DNA of 64,000 bases from Persicaria tinctoria (lineage: Eukaryota > Streptophyta > Magnoliopsida > Caryophyllales > Polygonaceae), in contig JBANSL010000019.1 of assembly GCA_037127255.1 (NCBI GenBank), positions 16,577,001 through 16,641,000 on the forward strand, read 5' to 3'. A program made the translations under genes and the position numbers. The notes beneath the pieces were generated by a model that was not told where the DNA came from, ran no database searches, and was given only the letters and a program-made list of their open reading frames with translations. Shown piece after piece: positions 10,528-23,544 of the stretch (positions are counted from its first letter, which is position 1; every line of letters starts with the position of its first letter).

Positions 10528-10850
10528 CTTAATATTCATTTCAAACAAAGTAAATATTTGTTTCGTTACATTGTTGTATTCATTACTATGCCCTTGATAA
10601 GAATTTGAAGTTACACACGTTTTTTTTTTATATAGAATTAATCTATATATACTTGATATTCATTTCAAACAAAGAAAATATTCATATTATCATATACTTA
10701 ATATTCATTTCAACCAAAGAAAATATTCATATATATTATCATATTGTTGTATTAATTTCAAAAAAGTAAATATTCATAAATTTAACGAGCGTTAATATAG
10801 ATTTATATTCATGGAGTTTTGTGTATTCAAAATCTGATTTTTCAAACTAG
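10528..10850. repeat. Degenerate direct repeats, about 40-bp units, AT-rich
   Basis: The phrase ATACTTAATATTCATTTCAA followed by CAAAG(T/A)AAATATT recurs near 10524, 10649 and 10688, with a weaker copy near 10750. No coding sequence is supported. Confidence 0.6.
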
Positions 10851-10854
10851 GTTT

Positions 10855-11035
10855 CCCCCCCCCTCCTTCCTTACCAGTTCAAGTGGGCTTCGCTCACTCT
10901 ACATCTGGGTCGGGTTACTGTAGGCCCATTAAGAGCTTGACCCTCCCACTCACAAGCGTCTCCATGTTTCCACGGGGATTCGAACTTCGAATCTCGAGAC
11001 ATGGGATGTAGCCCCATAACCACTAGACCAACTTG
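10855..11035 (-). mobile_element. tRNA-derived SINE
   Basis: Read on the minus strand, the 5' part has a polymerase III box A (TGGTCTAGTGGTTA, 11032-11019) and box B (GAAGTTCGAATCC, 10989-10977) at tRNA-like spacing, followed by about 120 bases of unrelated body ending in a G-rich tail. The head is not a functional tRNA, since acceptor pairing is absent. Flanking duplications are too decayed to fix the ends. Confidence 0.6.
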
Positions 11036-11211
11036 TGATTTAAGTTTCTAATTTTAAATTTTAGCCTATTAATTCGTTACCATTTAACTAGACTGGAGTT
11101 AATTTTGTATTTGCTTTTAATACGGGTCATTTACTCATGCGCCATCTAATTTTGCTACTATACAACACACTCATCACAAAAAGTGTATTTCTTTTTCCTA
11201 ATCATTATCAC

Positions 11212-11461
11212 TTTGAACCAGTGAGAATACAGAAGAAGAAGAAATCAGCCAAAGTACAAAGGAGACCAAAGATGAATTCGATTGAACCAAAAATGGAGGA
11301 GAACAAGATCTATGTTCACACTCATACAAAGGTTTGTTACAAACTGGAAAGGGGCGACAAGAACAACTTTTATAGCTGTGTGTGTTCGGTTGTTGTAGCA
11401 ACAAACACCCTTCAATGAATTTATAAAAATGCCCCTTTTAACTAACACATATAAACCCATA
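11212..11461 (-). repeat. Copia 3' LTR
   Basis: Matches 16597-16849 along its full length. On the minus strand the ends are TATGGGTTTA...GGTTCAAA, not the usual TG...CA. The TSD position supports these ends. Confidence 0.85.
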
Positions 11462-11473
11462 GGCCCCCCTCAA
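11462..11473 (-). other. Copia polypurine tract
   Basis: The minus strand reads TTGAGGGGGGCC immediately upstream of the 3' LTR, the expected site for plus-strand priming. Confidence 0.8.
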
Positions 11474-11838
11474 GCTGGACTTGCCACAGGAGACACAAGA
11501 CCAAGCTTGGAACGAAGAAAGGTGTGTTGATGAGCTCCCAAGGCCTTGGTGAAGATGTCTGCCAATTGCAATGACGAAGAAACATGTCTAGTGGAAATGA
11601 AGCCCTGAGTGACCATTTCTCTGATGAAATGAGAGTCAATACGCACATGCTTTGTGCGTTCATGAAAGACATGATTGATATATTGCAAGCTGTTGTGCAG
11701 ATCTGTTATCACGAAACAAGGTGATGGGCAGTGAAATGTGAATGCCTCGATCACATAGCAGGCCCTGCACCCAAACCAATTCACTAGCAACAAAGGACAT
11801 TGCACGATATTCACTCTTCGTAGAGGATTTAGAAACAA
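11470..11838 (-). pseudogene. Copia RNase H remnant
   Basis: The frame carries HNSLQYINHVFHERTKHVRI (copia RNase H, DN-type aspartate position altered) and ADIFTKAL near the C-terminus, ending at 11470. The upstream part connecting to reverse transcriptase (11838-12010) is broken by stops and frameshifts. Confidence 0.75.
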
Positions 11839-12010
11839 CCTTTTGTTTCTTAGCCTTCCAGGAAATTAAGGATGACCCTAAGAAAACACATTAGCCAGAT
11901 AATGATCTCCCTGTGTCAACACAATTCCCCAAGTCTGCATCAGTATAGGCATGCACTGCTAAAGAGGATGAAGCTGGATATGACAAGGCTAAATTAAATG
12001 TCCCTTTGAG

Positions 12011-12687
12011 CTACCTTAGTAGATAAATCATATCATCCCAATGGGTTTGAAGAGGACTAAGAAGAAACGAGCTCAGCTGCTGAACTGCAAATGCAATGTC
12101 TGGACGAGTGAGAGTGAGATAGAGCAACCTCCCAACCAATCTTCTATAATCCTCAGGATTAGAAATAGGTTCATCATCATGTTGACATAGTTTGAGACCA
12201 TGTTGCATAGGGAATTCAGTAGGTTTTTGCAATTCTCCATGTTGGCATCTCTAAGAATATCCAGAATGTATTTCCTCTGATGAAGAAGGATCCCATCTGA
12301 AGACCTAGAGATCTCCATCCCTAAAAAATACCTTGTAGTGCCAAGATCTTTAATTGTGAATGCCATATGCAGAGCTGCCTTGGTAGATTGAATCCCCTCA
12401 ACTGAATTGCCCATTAAGAGCATGTCATCCACATATACAAGAGCAACTATCATAGAGAATCCCACTGACTTGATGAATAGAGAATAATCTTGAGTAGATT
12501 GAGTAAAACTCAAACTCATTATGAATTTGGTGAGTTCTGAATTCCATTGCATGCTTGCCTGCTTTAAACCATATAGTGATCTGGTGAGCTTGCAAACATG
12601 ACCAGTGGGGACAGAAAATCCAGGGGGTGGCAACATGTATACCTCTTCATCTAGAAAGTAATGAAGAAAAACATTATTGACATCCAA
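12011..12687 (-). pseudogene. Copia reverse transcriptase remnant
   Basis: The minus frame from 12687 has MDVNNVFLHYFLDEEVYM, PPPGFSVP, SLYGLKQASMQW, the active site ALVYVDDMLLMG and KDLGTTRYFLGMEI. A frameshift near 12235 moves the reading into the frame that ends at 12011 (GRLLYLTLTRPDIAFAVQQL). The upstream part of the domain (12690-13000) is recognisable but has stops. Confidence 0.8.
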
Positions 12688-13201
12688 TTGATGTAGATTC
12701 CATCCTTTACAAGCAACAAGAGCAAGAATGATCCTGACAGTAGAGAGCTTAGCTACTGGAGAGAATGTCTGCTAATAATCTTTATCCTTGATTTGGTTGT
12801 AACCCTTTGCCACAAGTCTAGCTTTGTATCTCTCAATTGTACCATCAGGTTTATACTTGATCTTGCATATCCATTTGCACCCTATAGCTTTCTTGCCAGG
12901 AGGAAGGGGAGTAATTTGCTAAGTATGGTTGCTGGTGAAAGCATCAAGCTCCTTGGTCATAGCTTGCTCCCACTCTAAGACACTTCTGGCTTGTGTATAG
13001 GAGTTAGGCTCAAATATGCTACACATATTGATGAATGAGTGAATGTAGGTTGGGGATAAGTGGGATAGATTTTGGATGGAAAAGACAGTAAAGGATTCAG
13101 AAGCTGAAGATGAATCTAAATGTCCTCTTGCAGGAAGATTTTTGCAAATGAAATCTTGTAACTTGGCAGGTCTGTGAGTGTGAATTCGAAGACCATGATG
13201 G

Positions 13202-14097
13202 TTAAGATTTTGAACAACTAGGAGAGGTGATCGAATTGTTAACAGAGGGGGGTAAATCCTCCACTATATGAGGGGACCCAAGGGAGTCAGAAACATGAGT
13301 ATTGGTAAAAGGAGATATTTGAGGTGAAGTAAGGGATGGGGATGAGATGGGAGAAGATCGAGGAGGAGGAGTAGGTGAATTATGGTGATGAGATGGCTCT
13401 GGATGAGTATAGAAGTTGTCATAAGGATCTTCACCAAAACAGACAAACCAAGAGGGTTTGGTAGGTGGGTGAACTGATGTAGAATTCTTGAAAGGGAAAA
13501 TGTGTTCCTCAAATTTCACATGCATACTAATGATAATAGAGTGTCTGTTTAGATCTTACAACTTGTAGGCTTTTTGGGCAACTGGATATCCAAGAAAAAC
13601 ACACTTCCTAACCACTATCCCCAATTTATACCTATGATCATTAGGTTGCACTGCATAACATAAGCAACCAATAACTCTGAGTTGATCATATCTAGGAGGA
13701 ACTCTATACAACACCTCAAATGGAGATTTCTAATGTAGGATAGCAGAGGGTAGTTTGTTGATGATGTGGATGGCACTAAGAATACATTCACCCCAGAATT
13801 TAATAGGCAAACCTGCATGAATTCTGATAGCCCTAGCAGTCTTAATCAGGTGTATGTGTTTCCTCTCAATGCCCCCATTCTGTTCATGAACACCTAGAGC
13901 AGACCTTTGATGAACAATACCCCTAGAACTGAACAAATCTAGACATCCTTTCTGAGTAAACTCAGTCCCATTATCAACCCTAATAAACTGAATAGAAGTC
14001 TGAAAATGAGTGTTAATGATATTGAGAAAACCAGTGATATTTCTCAACACTTGCAGTTTATCTTGCATCAGATACACCCAAGTAGATCTAGTATGAT
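13202..14097 (-). pseudogene. Copia integrase remnant and linker
   Basis: The integrase core resumes at the hAT junction (HTRSTWVYLM) and includes the second catalytic Asp in FIRVDNGTEF and the Glu in QNGGIERKHIHLIKTARAI. The first catalytic Asp and the HHCC zinc finger are missing, lost with the segment replaced by the hAT-like fragment. The C-terminal part (13500-13730) is frameshifted. A Ser/Pro-rich linker (13202-13525) leads to the reverse transcriptase. Confidence 0.75.
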
Positions 14098-15055
14098 TAG
14101 GGGTGATATTCGAGCCGAACGAGCCGAGCTTGACATGTTCAATCTTGGCTCGAACGGGAGGTGAGCCGAGCCGAGCTCGAGCCCAACAATTATACGAGCT
14201 TTTTTTGGTGCTTAAGCTCGGCTCGCGAGCCCAACATTAAATTCGAGCTCGGCTTGGTAGGCCCGATCAAGCCTAACGAACGAGCTTAGGCTCATTCGAG
14301 CTCGTTAGTTGGGCTCGTTCGAGCTCGTTCGTTCTTAGTTCATAGCTGAAAGCTTGAAACAGAATGTTGAAATACAATTACAATAGCAAACTAGTAGAAG
14401 CCAAGTAAAGTCAATACCAAATCAGGGACCAAATTAACACAGGAAAGATCAAAGTTCTCATTCAATTGAAAATTACTTAAAAAAATAACGACAGTACCAA
14501 ATTGCGGACCAAATTAACACAACAATGCACTTTCATTGTGCAATTTGTGCATAATCGACAATACCAAATTGTTAATTCAACTGAAAATTACAAAGGGGAA
14601 TGAAATAGGAGAGGAGGAAGTCGGCAATGGTTGCTGAAATCGCCTCAGAGAAGACAATATTCATCGATCGGGGCTGGTCCGGCTGGAAGGATAACAATAA
14701 CATCAAATCATAAAGGAGGGAGCAGAAAGCCCTGTTTGTCGGGGCTGGAAAGAGGAAGATGAACAAGGAGGAGGGAGTAAAGAGGTAGATGAACAAGAAG
14801 GAGCGAGTAAGAGGAAGAAAAACCTAATCGGAGGAGTAGCACTGCTGCAGCAGCAGTTCGATTGGGAGGAAGGGGGAAGACGAACGGGGAGTAGCACTGC
14901 CAGCAACTCGTCACCACCGGAAGGAGGGAGAAAGGGGAAGAGTGAAGATCTCCTTACCGGCCTGAATGAACGAATCAAGGAATTGAAGCGCTGAACTGGA
15001 AAAGTGAGCGTTGAAAGAGGGATGCGGCCTCCAATACGCATGATATAACCCTAGG
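14098..15055. mobile_element. hAT-like DNA element fragment inside copia
   Basis: The left end begins TAGGGGTGATATTCGAGCC, followed by about 240 bp dense in GAGCCGAACGAGCC and CTCGTTCGAGCTCG words, the subterminal organisation of plant hAT-type elements. No matching right terminus or 8-bp TSD is visible, and about 0.5 kb of expected copia sequence is missing at the right junction, so a deletion probably removed the right end. The interior (14360-15045) has only low-complexity frames. Confidence 0.55.
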
Positions 15056-15140
15056 GCTAAGTTCAAATCATGAATCTCAATGAAAATACTGGTATCAAAT
15101 GCAATGTGATCTGTGGCACCAGATTCCACAATTCATGTAT
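15050..15140 (-). pseudogene. Copia protease start, truncated
   Basis: ESGATDHIAFDTSIF corresponds to the copia protease active-site segment (D-S-G-A-T-D-H), with Glu in place of the first Asp. The domain is cut after IHDLN by the hAT-like fragment. Confidence 0.65.
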
Positions 15141-15207
15141 CACTCTCACCTTTATTAGCACCAATAAGAAAATATACACTTAATGTACCTGTAAAGTGTG
15201 TCATTGC

Positions 15208-16346
15208 CTATTTAGCTGAGCTATCCATAGCCTCCAATGGAGCTTTGCCGTTGATCATCTTCAGAATTTCATGAAAAACTGCATTGACCATTGCTTGATC
15301 GGGCTTGCATACATTCTGATTGTGATCAAAATGCTGGTCCAGAGGACTCTCTTGTTGATTACTCTCAAACTGAGCAGCAAACCTCCCATTGTACTTAGGC
15401 TTGTCTTCTTCCTTAGGACCCCTAAACCATTCTGGATACCTAATCAACTTAAAAAAATAATCCTTGGTGTGTCCACATTCACCACAATGATTACACTTTC
15501 TCTTAAGCTTAACTCTCTTATAATCTTTCTTTCCTTGATCTGATTGCTTACTCTGATCAACAAATCTGTATTTAGACAAAGCATTTGCCTCACTCTCAGT
15601 TTGATCATCCCTATTTGTCACGAGGATACTACTCTCCCCATGAACAACAGAAGTTACTCCTTTGGATCTCTCAATTTGAATAGCCATTTGATAAACCTTG
15701 TGCAACCCAAGGGTAGGATCTTTTGACAAAACATTACCACGCAAATGTTCAAACACATCATTTAATCCCAACAAAAATTACATGATCTTAGCCTTTTCAT
15801 CCCTTTCAACAATCCTTTTCATCAAACTGCATGAGCTAAGACCGCCACAACTGCAAGTGGGGATTAGGTCTAACATTTGGATTTCATCCCAAATCTTCTT
15901 CAATTTCATGAAGTAAGCCCCAAAGACATGTTGTCTTGCTTCAAATTGCTTAGATCTCTCCTCAATTGAAAAACTAAAGGATCATTGGACTCATAATATC
16001 TATCCTTAATCTCACCTCAAAGCTCCTTCGAGGACTGAACATACATGAGACTTTCACCAATATCGCTATTCATAGAATTGACTAACCAAAACCTAACCAT
16101 GTAGTCCGCTCTTAGCCATTTCTCATAATCATCACTATCCTCACTAGGACGTACGCAACTTCCTGTTATAAACCCTAGGTTGGCTTTAGCACCCAAAGCC
16201 ATTCGAACACTCCTAGTCCAACTTATGAAATTTGTGCCATTAAACAGTGTAGACACAAGATTCATTTCTGGATGGTCTGAATTCGACAAAAAATAAAGAT
16301 TGACGTGCACATTATTCGTACCTTGTGTCAGATCTCCAAATTTCAT
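15208..16346 (-). pseudogene. Copia gag remnant
   Basis: The N-terminal segment (16346-16017) contains FNGTNFISWTRSVRMALGAK, the copia gag-N region of plant elements. After stops and frameshifts (15775-16016), the downstream frame (15774-15208) holds the zinc knuckle CNHCGECGHTKDYFF; the last Cys of the CCHC array is Phe here, so the finger would not close. The two parts would be one protein in an intact element. Confidence 0.75.
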
Positions 16347-16584
16347 TCCTTGATTTCCGAAATTTCATCCACGACCTGCTCCATTTGCAGGAGGAGTAAT
16401 AGATACGAACGTGCCTCTGCCAGCACCTGTACAATCAGCAGAACCTTGTCCTTGCTGAAAATTCGATCATCTCCTTACCATTGTAGACGAATCAGGATCT
16501 CAGTGCGAAAAAAAAGCTCCCATATCTCTACCGAGTTGCAGAAATCACAAACTAAATCTAAGACAAATCAGATCCAAGCCATGG

Positions 16585-16596
16585 GCTCTGATACCA
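16585..16596 (-). other. Copia primer binding site (initiator Met tRNA)
   Basis: The minus strand reads TGGTATCAGAGC, the plant tRNA-iMet complement, directly adjacent to the 5' LTR end. Confidence 0.9.
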
Positions 16597-16849
16597 TTTG
16601 AACCAGTGAGAATACAGAAGAAGAAGAAGAAATCAACCAAACTATAAAGGAGACCAAAGATGAATTCAATTGAACCAAAAATGGAGGAGAACAAGATATG
16701 TGTTCACACTCATACAAAGGTTTGTTACAAATTGGAAAGGGGCGCCAAGAACATCTTTTATAGCTGTGTGTGTTCGGTTGTTGTAGCAACAAACACCCTT
16801 CACTGAATTTACAGAAATACCCCTTCTATCGAACACATATAAACCCATA
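16597..16849 (-). repeat. Copia 5' LTR
   Basis: Pairs with 11212-11461. It differs at about 16 positions and by an extra AGA triplet. Confidence 0.85.
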
Positions 16850-16923
16850 ATCACCCATTCATTTTGTTTTAATCCAACGCTTATTATAGTGTTACACGTT
16901 ACACCCTATAATCTGTTTCACTG

Positions 16924-18880
<1,957 letters not shown>

Positions 18881-18934
18881 AGTTTGGCTAAAGATCAAAT
18901 GGCTTAACTAGTTGGACTTGGAGAGTTTAGCTAG

Positions 18935-20560
18935 ACTTCATAAAGTGAGCGTCTTCCGAACTTCTTCGCTGACTTGCTTCAGAGGCTTCTTTGTGTGAAT
19001 GTTGGCGAGGATTAACCTGCATAGTAATCAATCATCTGCATTACAACAAAAGTGGGAGTGCAAATTAGTAATTTCGCTTCACATGGGTCAAGAATATTCA
19101 GGCAGACAAGGACAACCAAAATTTTCTAATACAAAAAAAGTACAATAACTTGTTAAGAACACCATTAATTCTACGTGATGAAGATTCAAAACAATATACT
19201 ACAGATAACAGATGCTTTAATGAATCAGTCTGTTAACTGTATTCGCATGCATTTAAAAATAAACTCTCCCCACACACATAAATGTAAAAAGCCTAGGTGC
19301 TTGAAATTAAGGATTTCAAGCACCTATCTTGATAGATGCTCGAGCTCACCAAATGAAAGTCATCTCTCGATGAGCACATGAACTGGAGACAACTTGTGCT
19401 TACCTAAAATAAAAATCAGAGAGACAATAAGTCTCTAAAACCCAATAACATCAATCACATGTTTGAATGAGAAACACTCACTCAAACATGATTACAAATT
19501 TACATCTATACAGGAAAGGAGGTGAAGACTTATTATCAGTGAAATGAATATAGACTATCACAAATGCATCCTTGATTAAAGTGTGCAAAACCCCTAGGTT
19601 AGATTGTCATAATATATCCTTATGACCAGCGATAGAACTATCTCAATTAGTAATCATGTGGTTTATGGTTCTATAGATTTCTTTGACAATGGAAAATACG
19701 AGTTTCAATTGATACAATAACTTTGCTGTTTAGCCACTTACTCGATAGTGCACCTTCACCTTGTCGGCATTGTGAGCCTTGATGTCACAAGATGCTGGTT
19801 TATGCTGCCAAATTGGAACGCATATATTAGAGAAATTCGTGATAGCTATTAGTTTAAAAATATAGCCAACAAAGTGTGAAAGGAACCCTGTGTGTTCCTT
19901 GTAAATATACAATAAAGAATGGTAATAAGGATGTCATATTGTTCTTTCAAGAAAGTTAAGTCATGAAAATACAAACTTTGAAGACTTATGAGGTTGTGAC
20001 TTACTACCCAGGGTCTATGTTCTAAACATGAAGCATGAAGCCTCTTTATGTTCTTAATATGAACCAAAATGAACTGATCACAAAATGAAATTCCAAGGTC
20101 TGAATTCCTTATCCAAAGACAGCACTAGAATGGCTCAGCCTTCTTCTGTCAGATCATTCTTACAACTGTAAGGTTCTTCCTCCATTAAAAAAAACTCATT
20201 CAGAGTACAAATATACATTTGCAAGGTTCTTCCTCAATTAAAAAAAAAACCATTCAGAGTACAAATATACACTTGCAAGGTTCTTCCTCAATTAAAAAAA
20301 ATCAAAGTACAAATCAGGGCTTGGAAGAGGTTGTAAAAAACCCATTCAGATTTCAGAGTACAAATCGGAAGAGACTGTAATTTGAGTACACATTTAATTG
20401 AAATCACAACTTCATTCACATTCACAGTAAGGAGCAAAGATAAAATGAAAAAGAAGGGTTTTCATAAGGGTTCAAACCTGATTGAGAAACACCAAATTAG
20501 GGTTCGAATTCAAGCTTTGAGATGCTATCCAACAGGAGCAATCGGTATTAATTAGCAGAT
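18935..20560 (-). pseudogene. Exon-like gene fragments, one FKBP-like
   Basis: On the minus strand an exon at 19804-19742, bounded by CAG and GTAAGT, encodes HKPASCDIKAHNADKVKVHYR. This resembles the first strand of FKBP15-type peptidyl-prolyl isomerases (consensus KHKP..C...AH.GD.VKVHYRG). A second exon-like block near 19395-19335, also with splice-like edges, encodes a degenerate KHKL stretch. A third at about 19013-18935 encodes NIHTKKPLKQVSEEVRKTL and a stop; I cannot assign it. The FKBP active-site loops are not seen. This is probably a captured or decayed gene, not a working isomerase. Confidence 0.4.
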
Positions 20561-21774
20561 GAGGGTTGGCCTCCAACGAAGAGCAACACACAGGAGGAAA
20601 GTCGAATTGGGAGAGCAAACGAGGGCTATCCAACAGGAGGAAGAGCAGGCGAGGGCTGGTCGCCGACGAGGAGCAGAGAAGAGCGCCGCCTCCACCGCAG
20701 AGAAGGTTGTCGCCAATGAGGGTTTTCGCCGGTTTGAGGGTTTTCGCAAGGTTCAGTACTGTGAGTCTGTGAAATTGGGAGAGAGGAAAAGCACGCGAAA
20801 GATCTTGCTGGCAACGAACAGAAGGATAGTGAAGATGGTGGAGGATGGGTACGTGCTGCGAAGGTGGTAGAAGGAGAGGTGCTAGTGGTCCTCTCGCCCT
20901 TTCGCCGCTCGAAGGAGATCAACAAGACGATGGACTACAAGTCTACAATCACTTTTTGTTTTTATTTAAAATATATTTTATATTATTTCAATATATTTAA
21001 TAGATTTTCAATAAAAAGAAAATATAAATTAAAATATGATTTTACCTTTTCTTATTTGTTGGAAATTATAGTGGATAGGGTAGTTTTTCTAATTGAATAG
21101 GGTATATTTGCAAATTTTTATATATGGGTGCAATTGTTTTCAAAAGTAGATATTTTTGCAAACATATTATGAAAGTAGGGTATTTACTACTAATTCCCCT
21201 TAAATTATATCTATATTATTTTTTTTTTGTGAAAAAATGATTTGTATTTAGATTATTATTTTATTATTTATTGGAATCTATCTAAATTATTTATAATATC
21301 GTATTAATGTGTATCCATACTTAACAAACATGAGGTAAAAATACATCAATATCTAATGAAATTTGGTAAAATATTATCTTAACCATATATTGCTATATTA
21401 ATCTTCTAAAAATATATCGATATCTAACTAAATTGGATAAAATCTTATCTTAAACATATATTTCTATATTGATTGAGTGAAATTGGATAAAAAAAAATTT
21501 GTAAAATCTTATCTTGAGTATATATATTTCTATATTGTATTAATTAATGTTGAAAAATGCAATTGGTTAAAATTAAATCGATACATGTAACAAACTGACT
21601 TCTCGCTTTGCTTTGTGGAGAACTGACCTAGGGACTGCTAAACTGTTCTTCATCCTCTTGTCAAGTTAAATATTCGTATTTTTCTCAGTGATTACTAGTT
21701 CGTATTTCCGTCATCCGGTCTTCCACATTCAACCCTTTTTCCTTTCCATATAGTAAGGCGGATAACGATTAAAG
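20561..21774. other. Gene-poor stretch upstream of the BTB gene
   Basis: The GC-richer patch 20560-20930 has only low-complexity Arg/Ser frames and may be the 5' flank of the fragments to its left. 20940-21600 is AT-rich, with TATTTTTGCAAA-type phrases near 21100-21190 that echo 17560-17600. The 5' UTR and promoter of the BTB gene must lie in about 21600-21774; no clear TATA box is distinguishable from the AT-rich background. Confidence 0.5.
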
Positions 21775-23516
21775 ATGGAAATTCCGAGTTCAGATATGCT
21801 AGGGCCGAGGTTGAATTTCGGGTTTGCGTTCAACGACATCGATTTCTGTGATCGGGTCCTCCACATTGAGATCATGACGGACACTGTAGAGTCTGATTCC
21901 AAGAGTTGTGATTTGGTTCCCAAATTACAGAAATCGGACATGGAGAACGGTTGGTTTCAATTTTCATGCTTTCTGTATGAAGTTTGATTCATTTAACTGA
22001 TTCTTCCATTCTGACTGACAATTGTTTGCAGTTGCTTGATTTTTCTGTAATGATGTTTTTAATCTTTTGTTGCTAAAATTCAGAGTGTTGTTCGGTTGCC
22101 GAAGTCAGAACTTTGAACATAAGTTCTATCATTCTAGCTGCAAGCAGTCCCTTTTTCTACAAGGTAAAAACGTCCTAATATCGACTCATTTATCTTCTTG
22201 TTCTGTCGATTAAATCTGATAGGTTTGTTGGGTAGTTATTTAAAAACGGCATGAGAGAATCACAACAGAAAGAGGCAACCTTGGGAATCAACAACTCTGG
22301 TATGCACTAAACCTTCCTTATGAAGCAAAAGCTCTCCTTTTATTCATTTATTATTAATTAGTACAGTTTGGTTTACAGAGGCAGAGGCTTTGATGGAGCT
22401 GCTGAATTTTATGTACAACAACACCCTGACTGCAACTACGACCCCTGATTTGTTGGGCGTGTTGGTTATTGCTGACAAGTTTGAGGTCATGTCATGTATT
22501 AGATATTGTAGTGCGATGTTGCAGCAGAGGCCCATGTCTTTAGAGTCTGCACTTCTATATCTTGCGCTTCCTCCAAGTGTTTCGGTGACTGAATTCGTTC
22601 AACCTCTAATAGATGCGGCAAAGGCGTGGCTCGTTGCACATTTCGATGATATCAACAAGTAAGCCTATCTCGATTTTATCTGTGGGGTCTTCATATATGT
22701 AAGGAATATATGTGGATTTGCATTTTGATTCATACTTGTTGAACTTACCCTTGAAGGTCCCAAGAAGAGGCGATGGCCTTGCCTCTTTTTGCTTTTGAAG
22801 TTGTGCTTGGCAGCGAAACTCTACAATGGGATTCAAGAGATGATGTTTATGAGTTTATCTTGAAGTGGGCTCGTGTGCAGTATCCCGATCTTGAAGTGCG
22901 TCGTGAAATCCTTACCAAGCGCTTGACAAAGTTCATACCTTTCCCATATATGAGTTGCTCGAAGTTGAGAGAAGTCCTAATTTGCCCCGACTTTGACCAT
23001 GAACAAGTGTCCAAGCTTGTGAATGAAGCCCTCTTCTTCAAGGTTGAACACCCGTACGGGCAATTCATTCATCCCTCCGACAAGTTTCAGCTTACTAAAG
23101 TGGAGCAGTTTGAACTTCCGCAGCCTCGCTGTGTTGTCCACTTGAGCATTAAGAAAGAAGAGTGCGAGAATCTACAACCAATCCGGTCTACATTATTCCG
23201 CCTTGGTGGACGATACTTCTACCTCAAAGCCAAAATTTACATCGAGGAACAACAGAGGTCATTTGCTGTTTTTATGACTATGACAAAAGAATCAGATAGT
23301 TGCACATTAGATCATGAATTTGCAGTAATAAAGAAGCCATCTAACGAATTTCAAACCGTGAAGAAGGATCAGTTCAGCGACTTTGAATTAAGAATGAGTT
23401 ACGGATATCCGAACCTGTTTGAAATCCCGTGGAACGTCTTCATGAGTAACAATAGCGACTATTTCATTAATGGGATCCTCCATCTTCGAGCCGATCTTAC
23501 AATCAACAACGCCTAG
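21775..23516 (+). CDS. BTB/POZ-BACK domain protein, LRB/POB1-like (five exons)
   Basis: Exons 21775-21949, 22084-22163, 22236-22299, 22379-22658 and 22757-23516 have GT-AG introns and join in frame to a 452-aa protein. The opening [19 protein letters not shown], the BTB core ([30 protein letters not shown]), the BACK domain (about 150-260, with [20 protein letters not shown]) and the C-terminal [11 protein letters not shown]...[17 protein letters not shown] region match plant LRB/POB1 proteins. These act as substrate adaptors for CUL3 ubiquitin ligases, in Arabidopsis in light signalling (family knowledge). It is shorter than the usual about 550 aa: the basic and acidic insert between the first motif and the BTB core, which carries the nuclear signal in Arabidopsis relatives, is missing. 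No frame break is seen, so the gene may be functional. Confidence 0.85.
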
Positions 23517-23544
23517 GCTTGACTCCTATTCATTATACAGTATA

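Larger units (their letters stand above)
11207..16854 (-). mobile_element. Complete Ty1/copia retrotransposon with two LTRs and 5-bp TSD
   Basis: Two about 250-bp LTRs (11212-11461 and 16597-16849) enclose gag, protease, integrase, reverse transcriptase and RNase H remnants, in the copia order, on the minus strand. ATCAC at 11207-11211 and 16850-16854 is a perfect TSD. The primer site TGGTATCAGAGC (initiator Met tRNA) abuts the right LTR and a purine tract abuts the left one. I count about 16 mismatches between the LTRs plus a 3-bp indel, so the insertion is not recent. A hAT-like fragment (14098-about 15055) replaces part of the protease and integrase. Confidence 0.9.

Noticed and set aside
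10977..11034. A tRNA gene on the minus strand.
   Set aside because: Box A and box B are present but acceptor and anticodon pairing are not; with the attached body it fits a SINE head.
14703..15129. A Ser/Leu-rich frame of 112 aa continuous with the copia protease start.
   Set aside because: It lies in the hAT-like fragment; apparent continuity with ESGATDH is read-through at the insertion junction.
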